From the NCBI RefSeq assembly GCF_040567655.1, contig NZ_JBEXAC010000001.1:2108001-2172000 (forward strand): DNA of 64,000 nt, in the 5' to 3' direction. Shown piece by piece: positions 54,417 to 62,039 of this stretch; the stretch's first letter is position 1; each line of letters starts with the position of its first letter. The notes beneath the pieces were generated by a model. It had not been told where the DNA came from. It made no database searches and saw only the letters and a list, made by a program, of their open reading frames with translations. A program made the position numbers and the translations under genes. The stretch is from Chitinophaga sp. H8. Its GTDB lineage: Bacteria; Bacteroidota; Bacteroidia; Chitinophagales; Chitinophagaceae.

Positions 54417-54488
54417 TGCCAGTCATTTACATGATATAATAAGAAAAACAGATAAGTACAGGAGCCTGTACTAACTAAATACCTGCGG

Positions 54489-54962
54489 ATGAAAATTCAA
54501 CTCTGGAGCATTGGAAAAGAAAATGACCCTTATATCAGGGAGGGTATTGCACTATATCAAAAGCGTTTGCAGCACTATGTAGATTTTGAGTTGAAACTTA
54601 TTCCTACAGTAAAACAGGCTGGCAGTCTCTCTGTACCAGAGCTGAAAAAGCAGGAAGCCAGGATCATTATGGATATGTTGCAACCAGCAGATTATCTGCT
54701 GGCCCTGGATGAACATGGTAAGATGATGACAACCGTACAATTTTCCGATTTTTTGCAACAGCGTACCAATGCCAGTACCCGGCAGTTGATTATATTAATT
54801 GGTGGTGCTTTTGGTCTTGATCCCAGTCTGTTGCAACGGGCACAGCTGCAGTTGTCGCTCTCTCCCCTTACCTTTCCTCATCAACTGGTAAGACTTATTA
54901 TGACAGAACAACTCTATCGTGCATATACGGTATTGAACAGGGAAAAATATCACCACCAATAG
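54489..54962 (+). CDS. rlmH: 23S rRNA (pseudouridine-1915 N3) methyltransferase RlmH
   Basis: 157 residues, exactly the family size. The SPOUT/trefoil-knot region is seen as LLALDEHGKMMTTVQFSDFL, then LIILIGGAFGLDPSLLQRA (SAM-binding loop, GGxxG type) and the C-terminal LSPLTFPHQLVRLIMTEQLY RAYTVL with ending YHHQ, matching the LxxMTxPHxLxR...YHxx signature. It methylates a pseudouridine of helix 69 in the assembled ribosome. It stands just before the rhomboid gene. Confidence 0.96.
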   Translation: MKIQLWSIGKENDPYIREGIALYQKRLQHYVDFELKLIPTVKQAGSLSVPELKKQEARIIMDMLQPADYLLALDEHGKMMTTVQFSDFLQQRTNASTRQLIILIGGAFGLDPSLLQRAQLQLSLSPLTFPHQLVRLIMTEQLYRAYTVLNREKYHHQ

Positions 54963-55003
54963 TTACATTTACATTTTAACAAGGACGCTATACAATTAAA
55001 CAT

Positions 55004-55609
55004 ATGACATTAAGCATTGCTATTATTATACTTACCTGCCTGGTCTCTATCACTTCTTTCAGCCGGCACAACAGTATTGATGAATTAAGTATGTGGCCTT
55101 ACATGGTAAAGGAGAAAAACCAATACTACCGTTTTATCACTTCAGGCTTTGTGCATGCAGATTATATGCACCTTGCTTTTAACATGATTACGCTATTCTT
55201 TTTTGGCAGATATATCGAGGTAATGTTTCAACAATTATTTGGCGGAAAATTATATTTTCTGCTCTTCTATATCATTGCATTAATCGCTTCTGATATCCCC
55301 TGCTATATTAAAAACAGGAATAATCCGGGATATCGTTCTATTGGTGCATCGGGGGCCGTTTCGGCTGTGCTGTTTGCTTTTATACTGGTACAGCCCTGGA
55401 CAAAAATTTATATCTTCTTCCTCCCCTTACCCGCTATTATCTATGGCGTTTTATTCCTGGGATATTCTGCCTACATGGCAAAACGTGGCGGAGATGGCAT
55501 TAATCACGATGCCCACTTTTGGGGTGCTGTGGTAGGCGTGCTATTTCCACTGGCATTAAAACCTGGACTGGCAGGTTATTTTCTCCACCAACTTACCAAT
55601 TTCAACTGA
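55004..55609 (+). CDS. rhomboid-family intramembrane serine protease
   Basis: 201 residues with about six membrane segments. The catalytic serine lies in RSIGASGAVSA (Ser116) and the catalytic histidine is in NHDAHFWGA (His171). The helix with HLAFNMITLFFFG (His56, Asn60) supplies the oxyanion side. Rhomboids cut membrane proteins within or near the membrane; its substrate is unknown. It starts 41 bp after rlmH on the same strand and ends at a hairpin shared with tilS. Confidence 0.9.
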   Translation: MTLSIAIIILTCLVSITSFSRHNSIDELSMWPYMVKEKNQYYRFITSGFVHADYMHLAFNMITLFFFGRYIEVMFQQLFGGKLYFLLFYIIALIASDIPCYIKNRNNPGYRSIGASGAVSAVLFAFILVQPWTKIYIFFLPLPAIIYGVLFLGYSAYMAKRGGDGINHDAHFWGAVVGVLFPLALKPGLAGYFLHQLTNFN

Positions 55610-55612
55610 TAA

Positions 55613-55656
55613 AAAAAGGCTGATTAAAGCTTTCACATGCTTTAATCAGCCTTTTT
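55613..55656. terminator. bidirectional terminator between rhomboid and tilS
   Basis: An 18-bp perfect stem AAAAAGGCTGATTAAAGC (55613-55630) with GCTTTAATCAGCCTTTTT (55639-55656) gives T-runs on both strands between convergent genes. Confidence 0.88.
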
Positions 55657-55676
55657 ACCTGCAACAACAGTACACG

Positions 55677-57014
55677 CTATGGCAATGCTGTCCATTCCAG
55701 CAACAACATCTCTTTTGTACTGTCAGTGATCTTAAACCGGTTATCAATTCTCATCCCCACTACCCACACGATACGTTTTCCTGATTCCAGTACCCATACT
55801 TTTTCTTTTTGTGGGAGTGATAGCTTCTGATCAATAAAAAAACGACTTAGTTTTTTCTTACGGATCATCCCCAATGGATAAAAATAATCGCCCTGTTTCC
55901 AGCGACGCAATATCAGCGGATACTGTACCTGTTTTGCGTCCAGACAAGCTATATTTAAAGAAGCGCTGATATGAGGTAAAGTCACCGCTCTGAGCTGCAG
56001 TTGCCCTTCTTTGCATTTTACCTGTGACTGTCCTTTTTCTATTACAACCACAGGGGCATCTTCCTCCTCCAATGCGGTGATCAGCAACCATTGGCGATTA
56101 CGGATAATACGATGGGTAGCCGTTTCAACAAACCGGCCAGATTCACTACCCAATAAAGCCAGCACCTGTTCCGTCTGTGATGGGCTACAGCTAAACTCCC
56201 GGAAAATCTCATAAGCAATCGTCTGCAGCGGTATTGTTTTCTGCAACTTCAGTACAGGTATCATCCAGGTATTGTCTTTCTTTACTAACAACCGCTTCTT
56301 ATGCACGACAACGGCCTGTTGATACAGTATTTCCGCCTCTTTCAGCCGGTGAATTGTCCCTGCCATATTAGTTACCGCTCCGGGAAAAGCGGACTGTATC
56401 TGCGGAATCACCTGGTGCCTGAAGAAATTACGTGTGTATTTATCCGTAGTATTGGAACTATCTTCTACATAATCCAATTGTTCTGCTTTTCCATAATCCA
56501 GGAGCACTTCTTTTTGCGTAAACAGGAGTGGACGGATAATATGCCCCTGACGAGGCAGGATGCCATGCATGCCTGCAATGCCCGTTCCCTTACAAAAATT
56601 CATCAGTACAGTTTCTACATTGTCCTGCATATGATGAGCTGTGGCAATAAAATGGTACCCCTGCTGCTGGCGGATTTCCTCCAGCCATTTATATCGCAGC
56701 TCCCGCGCTGCTACCTGCACAGACACCTTATGTGCTGTCGTATAGTCATGGGTATCAAATCTGACTGTATAGAACGGCACCTGATACCGTAGCGCCAGTT
56801 GCTGCACAAAATGCTCATCCCGTAAAGACTCCTCCCCCCTCAGCTGAAAATTACAATGAGCTATGGCAAAGGAAAAGTCTGCCTTGCTGAATAAATGGGT
56901 CAGGACTACAGAATCAATGCCTCCACTTACTGCCAGCAGTATTGGTTGTGAGGTATCAAACAGTTGCTCCTGCGATACATATGATTTGAATGAAGTAAGT
57001 ATAGTTTGCTGCAT
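55677..57014 (-). CDS. tilS: tRNA(Ile)-lysidine synthase TilS
   Basis: 445 residues. The PP-loop ATP pyrophosphatase motif AVSGGIDSVVLTHLF (SGGIDS at 30-35) is intact, followed by the LRGEESLRDEHFVQQLA and TAHHMQDNVETVLMNF stretches of the family, and the C-terminal domain (LPQKEKVWVLESGKRIVWVV). TilS puts lysidine on C34 of tRNA-Ile(CAU), which is essential for AUA decoding. A TPR gene lies 34 bp upstream on the same strand. Confidence 0.95.
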   Translation of the reverse strand: MQQTILTSFKSYVSQEQLFDTSQPILLAVSGGIDSVVLTHLFSKADFSFAIAHCNFQLRGEESLRDEHFVQQLALRYQVPFYTVRFDTHDYTTAHKVSVQVAARELRYKWLEEIRQQQGYHFIATAHHMQDNVETVLMNFCKGTGIAGMHGILPRQGHIIRPLLFTQKEVLLDYGKAEQLDYVEDSSNTTDKYTRNFFRHQVIPQIQSAFPGAVTNMAGTIHRLKEAEILYQQAVVVHKKRLLVKKDNTWMIPVLKLQKTIPLQTIAYEIFREFSCSPSQTEQVLALLGSESGRFVETATHRIIRNRQWLLITALEEEDAPVVVIEKGQSQVKCKEGQLQLRAVTLPHISASLNIACLDAKQVQYPLILRRWKQGDYFYPLGMIRKKKLSRFFIDQKLSLPQKEKVWVLESGKRIVWVVGMRIDNRFKITDSTKEMLLLEWTALP

Positions 57015-57048
57015 ATTGCTTAGAATCGTAAAGATGTGGGAGCATTAT

Positions 57049-57360
57049 TTAATAGACAAGATCTTCATGGGCCGCCTGCAGTTCATTGTAGGCATGCATA
57101 TCTTTAAGTCCTTTTGCTATCTCCATCCCTTTTTCATACACACTGATGGCTGCTGTGGTTTCTCCTGCACGTTCCAGTAATTTACCCAAATGATAATAAG
57201 ATCCTACGTATTCCGGTTCATGTGCCAATACTTCTTCAAATAATACACGTGCAGCAGCATCATCGTTCAGCTTTATGTATTCCAATGCCAGTGCATGTTT
57301 TAAAAAGCTATCATCAGGACTGCCCTGTAAAAATTCTTTTAACTTATTTATTCTTTCCAT
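57049..57360 (-). CDS. small TPR-repeat protein
   Basis: 103 residues made of about three tetratricopeptide repeats; clearest are DDSFLKHALALEYIKLNDDA, then PEYVGSYYHLGKLLERAGET and TAAISVYEKGMEIAKGLKD. No signal peptide is seen. TPR proteins mediate protein contacts; the partner is unknown. It is 34 bp upstream of tilS and probably co-transcribed with it. Confidence 0.8.
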   Translation of the reverse strand: MERINKLKEFLQGSPDDSFLKHALALEYIKLNDDAAARVLFEEVLAHEPEYVGSYYHLGKLLERAGETTAAISVYEKGMEIAKGLKDMHAYNELQAAHEDLVY

Positions 57361-57449
57361 CGTATTCTTTTATACTATACCGCATTAACTGATATAAATC
57401 ATGTGCTGCTATGGCCCATTTTAACATTTTACCTGTATGTCTCATGCGG

Positions 57450-57476
57450 TTGGCGTAATATATTTAAATATATTTG
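57450..57476 (+). promoter_or_regulatory. candidate promoter of the etfB-etfA operon
   Basis: TTG (57450-57452) and TATATTTG (57469-57476), a full TAnnTTTG match with a 16-base spacer, slightly short of the usual 19-21. It lies 37 bp before the chosen etfB start. Confidence 0.5.
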
Positions 57477-57513
57477 CTCATACCGCATTTTTCAAACCAA
57501 ACAGTTAACGGTC

Positions 57514-58254
57514 ATGAAGATTTTAGTTTGTATCAGTAAAACTCCGGACACTACTGCAAAAATAGCTTTCACGGACAATAACACGAAATTCAACGAAGCT
57601 GGGGTACAGTTTATTATCAATCCCTATGATGAATGGTATGCATTGGTACGTGCGCTGGAGCTGAAAGAAAGCCTGGGAGCCACCGTACATCTTATAACAG
57701 TGGGTGGTGCTGATTGTGATCCTGTAATCCGCAAAGCACTGGCCCTGGGTGGGGATGAGGCGTTCAGGGTAGATGCCGATAGCCAGGACAGTTATTACAT
57801 TGCAGCGCAGATAGCGGAGCATGCTAAGGCACAGGCATACGATATTATTTTTACAGGTAAAGAGACCATTGATTATAATGGTGCCGGTATTGGTGGTATG
57901 GTGGCTGAATTGCTGGACCTGCCCTACGTATCCATTGCAGCTAAATTTGACTTAAATGGTACGGTGGCCACTATTAACCGTGAGATAGAAGGAGGAGAAG
58001 AAATATGCACAGTCAACCTGCCTGTCGTAGTTTCCTGTCAGAAAGGGATGGCAGAAGCCCGGATTCCTAATATGAGAGGGATTATGGCTGCCAGAACCAA
58101 ACCACTGACAGTGGTAACACCAGCAGCAGCAGACACCCTGACCAGTATTGTGAGCTTTGAATTACCGCCTGCCAAAGCAGGTGTTAAAATGATCAGCCCG
58201 GATAATGTAGAGGAGCTGGTTAAACTGCTGCATGATGAAGCAAAAGTGATTTAA
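57514..58254 (+). CDS. etfB: electron transfer flavoprotein subunit beta
   Basis: 246 residues from the ATG at 57514 (MKILVCISKTPDTTAKIAF); an upstream in-frame start at 57403 would add 37 non-conserved residues and overlap the promoter. Family features are NPYDEWYALVRALELKE, the AMP-site IIFTGKETIDYNGAGIGGMV, and the C-terminal DNVEELVKLL. ETF takes electrons from acyl-CoA and other dehydrogenases and hands them to ETF-quinone oxidoreductase. It is followed directly by etfA. Confidence 0.94.
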   Translation: MKILVCISKTPDTTAKIAFTDNNTKFNEAGVQFIINPYDEWYALVRALELKESLGATVHLITVGGADCDPVIRKALALGGDEAFRVDADSQDSYYIAAQIAEHAKAQAYDIIFTGKETIDYNGAGIGGMVAELLDLPYVSIAAKFDLNGTVATINREIEGGEEICTVNLPVVVSCQKGMAEARIPNMRGIMAARTKPLTVVTPAAADTLTSIVSFELPPAKAGVKMISPDNVEELVKLLHDEAKVI

Positions 58255-58351
58255 GCTTTCACTGCACAGTAAAGGAAATGTTTAAAAGTGAATGATCACC
58301 TCTCCTTTCAAAACTCCAGCAATGGTGATGAAGGGATCAAACTTAAATACA

Positions 58352-59323
58352 ATGTCTGTTTTAATATTTGCCGATCAGGTTCAGGGGAAAATCAAAAAAG
58401 CTGCTTTTGAGGCAGTACAATATGGTGCTAAGGTGGCACAACAATTGGGTACAGAAGCATATGCCATCGTGTTAGGTACAGCAGACAATGCAGAATTGGC
58501 TGCATTGGGCAACTATGGTGCTAAGAAGGTACTGCAGGTAGCTGATGCCAGGCTGAATGAAGTAGAAAGCGGCGTTTATGCGAAAGTAATAGCAGCTGCT
58601 GCTGATCAGGAAGGAGCTAATGTGGTGATCTTCCCCAATAACTTTGACGGGAAAGCCGTAGCGCCGCGTGTAGCGGCCAGGTTAAAGGCAGGATTAGTGG
58701 CAGGGGCAGTATCCCTCCCGGATACAACAAATGGGTTTGTTGTTAAGAAAAATGTATTTTCTGGCAAAGCATTTGCCAACGTGAATATTACTGCTGAAAA
58801 GAAAGTGATTTCTTTAATGCCTAATTCCTTTGAATTGGAAAAGGGGGATGCAACCGCTACTATACAACCTTTTGCTCCGGCCTTAAATGATAGTGATTTT
58901 AAGGTGAAAGTAACGAGTGTGGAAACAGTAAGCGGAGAAGTACCACTTACAGAAGCAGAGATCATCGTGAGTGGTGGCCGCGGACTGAAAGGCCCTGAAA
59001 ACTGGGGTTTGGTAGAAGATCTGGCCAAAGCGCTCGGCGCAGGTACCGCCTGTTCCCGCCCCGTGGCCGACTCCGGATGGCGCCCTCACCATGAGCACGT
59101 AGGACAAACAGGCCTTACCATCAGGCCCAATCTTTACATTGCTATAGGTATTTCCGGTGCTATTCAACATCTGGCCGGTGTAAACGGTAGCAAAGTAATT
59201 GTAGTCATCAACAAGGATCCGGAAGCGCCTTTCTTCAAAGCTGCCGATTACGGAATTGTCGGGGATGCCTTTGAAGTGGTACCCAAACTGACTGCCGCAG
59301 TGAATAAGCTGAAACAATCTTAA
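58352..59323 (+). CDS. etfA: electron transfer flavoprotein subunit alpha
   Basis: 323 residues from the ATG at 58352 (MSVLIFADQ); the open frame begins at 58292, but those 20 residues are not conserved. The FAD-binding C-terminal region is clear: VSGGRGLKGPENWGLVEDLA, then CSRPVADSGWRPHHEHVGQT (SRxxxDxGW, QxGxTG-type), LYIAIGISGAIQHLAG and a final DAFEVVPKLTA. Forms the heterodimer with EtfB. A 150-bp inverted-repeat element follows 13 bp after its stop. Confidence 0.95.
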   Translation: MSVLIFADQVQGKIKKAAFEAVQYGAKVAQQLGTEAYAIVLGTADNAELAALGNYGAKKVLQVADARLNEVESGVYAKVIAAAADQEGANVVIFPNNFDGKAVAPRVAARLKAGLVAGAVSLPDTTNGFVVKKNVFSGKAFANVNITAEKKVISLMPNSFELEKGDATATIQPFAPALNDSDFKVKVTSVETVSGEVPLTEAEIIVSGGRGLKGPENWGLVEDLAKALGAGTACSRPVADSGWRPHHEHVGQTGLTIRPNLYIAIGISGAIQHLAGVNGSKVIVVINKDPEAPFFKAADYGIVGDAFEVVPKLTAAVNKLKQS

Positions 59324-59336
59324 AATAATCCGGTAA

Positions 59337-59486
59337 AAGCCGTAAGTATAAAGCCGAAAGCGTACTATTAACCTAAAGGAGCTAAATAACTGGCATTGAG
59401 CAACTAACGTTAGCCGATATGTCTGTTAACGGCGCTAAAGCCGGCAGCCTTTTAGCTGGTAGCTTCCAACTTTATACTTACGGCTT
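59337..59486. repeat. 150-bp element bounded by perfect 17-bp inverted repeats
   Basis: AAGCCGTAAGTATAAAG (59337-59353) and its exact inverse CTTTATACTTACGGCTT (59470-59486) bound an interior that also shows partial palindromy, such as an AGCTAA...TTAGCT arrangement. No ORF is inside. It may be a small non-autonomous mobile element or a long hairpin ending etfA transcription. Confidence 0.7.
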
Positions 59487-59562
59487 AATTGTTTTTTAGA
59501 AGAGGAAATATTTTTCTAACTTCACGGTCTTACAAAACATTCAGCGACAACGCAAGACAGAT

Positions 59563-60162
59563 ATGAGAAAAATAGAACTGGAAATAGTTGCTTTATCGCA
59601 CAGCATTACGCAAACACATTCATATGCCGTGGTACTGGGAGAAGTTAATGGACTACGCCGGTTACCCATAGTAATTGGAGGCTTTGAAGCACAGGCTATT
59701 GCTGTAGCGCTGGAGAAAATGCAACCCAGCCGCCCTCTTACACATGACCTGATGAAGAATTTTATGAATGCCTTTAATGTAGACCTCCATGAAGTGGTTA
59801 TCAGTAATCTGCAGGAAGGTATCTTTTACTCCAAACTCATCTGCTCCAGCAATGAGGAGACCATTGAAATAGACTCACGTACTTCTGATGCCCTGGCATT
59901 GGCCGTACGGTTTGGCTGCCCCATTTATACTTTTGAAAATATCCTGAATAGTGCAGGCATTTTACTGGATGATCCTGCCGGTAAAAAAAGCGGTAAGCCT
60001 ATTACCCCTACTATCTCTGAGCATGAAAAAGGTGCGGAAGACGACCTGAAAGGCATGAGCCTGGAAGACCTGGACCAGCTGCTGCATGATGTACTGGAAC
60101 AGGAAGATTACATCAGGGCTATTGCTATCCGTGACGAAATCAACAGCCGAAAGAGCAAATAG
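59563..60162 (+). CDS. bifunctional nuclease family protein (BFN/DUF151) with UVR-like tail
   Basis: 199 residues. The BFN core (residues 1-130) has LSHSITQTHSYAVVLGEVNG, RRLPIVIGGFEAQAIAVALE and IDSRTSDALALAVRFGCPIY, the family's invariant stretches. The C-terminal 40 residues (LEDLDQLLHDVLEQEDYIRA then IAIRDEINSR) are a UVR (UvrB/C contact) helix-pair motif. The family is reported to have RNase and DNase activity; role in vivo is uncertain. It stands alone between the repeat element and ispE. Confidence 0.88.
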   Translation: MRKIELEIVALSHSITQTHSYAVVLGEVNGLRRLPIVIGGFEAQAIAVALEKMQPSRPLTHDLMKNFMNAFNVDLHEVVISNLQEGIFYSKLICSSNEETIEIDSRTSDALALAVRFGCPIYTFENILNSAGILLDDPAGKKSGKPITPTISEHEKGAEDDLKGMSLEDLDQLLHDVLEQEDYIRAIAIRDEINSRKSK

Positions 60163-60224
60163 TACTTATAATCATTACAATCACAATGCCCACCGGAGTT
60201 ACGTTTCCCGGACCATTTTGCACT

Positions 60225-61034
60225 ATGATCGTTTTTCCCAATTGTAAAATAAATCTGGGGTTGCACATTACCCGTAAAAGGGCAGATGGTTTTCATGACC
60301 TGGAAACAATATTCTATCCATTACCGGTTACAGATGCTCTGGAAGTAATATCACCAGGTACCCTGCAATTCAGCAGGAGTGGTATAGCCGTACCTGGTAA
60401 TGACAATGATAACCTGTGCCTGAAAGCATACCGCTTATTGCAACAGGACTATCCAACACTCCCTCCTGTTAACATACATTTGCACAAAAATATACCTATA
60501 GGGGCAGGCTTAGGTGGCGGTTCTGCAGATGCTGCTTTTATGCTGCAATTGCTGAACAATAAGTTCCAGCTGAGCATTCCGGACGAACAGCTGATTACAT
60601 ATGCTGCAATATTGGGCAGTGATTGCCCCTTTTTCATTAGAAATACTCCCTGTTACGCAACCGGCCGGGGGGAGCTTCTCACCCCTATCACACTGGATCT
60701 CGGGAAATATTCCTTTTTATTGATCCATCCAGGTATTCATGTAAATACCGGCTGGGCTTTTTCACAGATAACACCCAGGCAACCTGAACAGGCACTCCTG
60801 AGCAGCATTCAGCAACCTGTAACAGCATGGAAGAACCTGATTTACAATGATTTTGAAGAGGTGGTAGCTGCTGCACATCCAGTGTTGGCGGATATCAAAT
60901 CAAGCATGTATGCTAATGGAGCATTATATGCAGCTATGAGTGGCAGTGGGTCTGCCATGGTGGGGATCTTTCCGAAAAACAAAATAGCCGGCATCTTGTG
61001 GGATGCCAGCTACCTGGTATTTAAAATAATATAA
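60225..61034 (+). CDS. ispE: 4-diphosphocytidyl-2-C-methyl-D-erythritol kinase
   Basis: 269 residues from the ATG at 60225 (MIVFPNCKINLGLHITRKRA); an in-frame start at 60186 adds 13 residues without conservation. GHMP-kinase motifs are FPNCKINLGL (motif 1), IPIGAGLGGGSADAAFML (motif 2, ATP-phosphate loop) and AAMSGSGSAMVGIF (motif 3). It phosphorylates CDP-ME in the MEP isoprenoid pathway. It converges on rplT with a 5-bp gap. Confidence 0.95.
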   Translation: MIVFPNCKINLGLHITRKRADGFHDLETIFYPLPVTDALEVISPGTLQFSRSGIAVPGNDNDNLCLKAYRLLQQDYPTLPPVNIHLHKNIPIGAGLGGGSADAAFMLQLLNNKFQLSIPDEQLITYAAILGSDCPFFIRNTPCYATGRGELLTPITLDLGKYSFLLIHPGIHVNTGWAFSQITPRQPEQALLSSIQQPVTAWKNLIYNDFEEVVAAAHPVLADIKSSMYANGALYAAMSGSGSAMVGIFPKNKIAGILWDASYLVFKII

Positions 61035-61039
61035 AAGTT

Positions 61040-61384
61040 CTATTTAACAGAAGCTACCAGACTCTTGAAAGTAGCTGGTTCGTTCATTGCCAGATCAGCC
61101 AATACCTTTCTGTTAAGATCGATACTCTTTTCGGACAATTTATGAATGAATTCAGAATACGTAATCCCTTCTGCTCTTACAGCAGCATTGATACGTGCAA
61201 TCCACAACTGACGGTAGTTTCTTTTCTTTAATTTCCGACCTACATAACTATAGGTAAGCCCTTTTTCCAGGACGTTCTTGGCTACGGTGTATACATTTTT
61301 TCTTTTGCCGTAAAACCCTTTGGCCTGCTTTAATATCTTCTTCCTGCGGGCTCTGGAAGCTACTGCATTTACTGAACGAGGCAT
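61040..61384 (-). CDS. rplT: 50S ribosomal protein L20
   Basis: 114 residues. The N-terminal [20 protein letters not shown] and the following [20 protein letters not shown] are invariant L20 features, as is [20 protein letters not shown]20 binds 23S rRNA early in 50S assembly. It follows rpmI by 37 bp in the usual order. Confidence 0.98.
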   Translation of the reverse strand: MPRSVNAVASRARRKKILKQAKGFYGKRKNVYTVAKNVLEKGLTYSYVGRKLKKRNYRQLWIARINAAVRAEGITYSEFIHKLSEKSIDLNRKVLADLAMNEPATFKSLVASVK

Positions 61385-61421
61385 ATATTGCTTTGTTTAC
61401 GTTATTAAAATTTGATTATAA

Positions 61422-61619
61422 TTAGCGGAGACAGAGCATTCTCTTTACCAGGTTCAGGTTAGCTGGGCCAACCAAGGTGCTCCCTCTCAGGCTACGTTTT
61501 CTTTTGGTAGCTTTTTTAGTCAATAAGTGACTTTTAAAAGCTTTATACCGCTTAATCTGTCCGCTCCCGGTCACCTTAAACGTCTTTTTAGCACGGGAAT
61601 GTGTCTTTACTTTGGGCAT
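61422..61619 (-). CDS. rpmI: 50S ribosomal protein L35
   Basis: 65 residues, typical length. [20 protein letters not shown] and the C-terminal [17 protein letters not shown] match L35. It is the first gene of the rpmI-rplT pair; infC, which usually precedes rpmI, is absent here because the upstream gene is on the other strand and there is a dedicated promoter. Confidence 0.97.
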   Translation of the reverse strand: MPKVKTHSRAKKTFKVTGSGQIKRYKAFKSHLLTKKATKRKRSLRGSTLVGPANLNLVKRMLCLR

Positions 61620-61639
61620 CTTACATCAAATTTGGTCTG

Positions 61640-61671
61640 CAAAGGTAGGGAAATATTTTAAAAAAGTACAA
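61640..61671 (-). promoter_or_regulatory. Bacteroidota-type promoter of rpmI-rplT
   Basis: On the minus strand, TTG (61669-61671), 21 bases and TACCTTTG (61640-61647) match TTG-N19-21-TAnnTTTG exactly. The -7 box is 20 bp before the rpmI start, so the leader is very short, leaving no room for an L20-type autoregulatory leader. Confidence 0.8.
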
Positions 61672-62039
61672 CCTCATTTAAAATAGTTATGCACGTGCCT
61701 GAGATGTGGATAACTTTTTGCAATATAATAATTAATTGACAATCAGATTACCCTCTACCCTAACCTCCCTTTTTCCCTTCCAAGCCTCCTATTAATAAAT
61801 AAATGTATTTTTTATTTTTCTATATTATATATAGTTTTAATCTTAAAATACATCTATTCCCTTACCATATCTATTAAAATAACCGAATGCCTATGAAAAC
61901 ACTTTACACTACTCAAAACGTATACCTGTTAAAGGATACGCGCCATTTCAAAGTTGTAAAACTTGTCTACTTGTTACAGCTGTGGCAGGGTGTTTAACCC
62001 CCTCGGCTAATACTTTTTTCACTTCAATTGTTTACAACA
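61672..62039. other. intergenic region between rpmI and the secreted-protein gene
   Basis: AT-rich. It holds a 9-bp dyad ATGTATTTT/AAAATACAT (61803-61811 with 61845-61853) and a short open frame (61893-61997, 34 codons) that precedes the secreted-protein gene; whether it is translated is uncertain. No clear plus-strand consensus promoter was found. Confidence 0.5.

Noticed and set aside
61893..61997. 34-codon ORF before the secreted-protein gene
   Set aside because: Could be a leader peptide but has no recognisable motif or ribosome site; not enough to call a gene.
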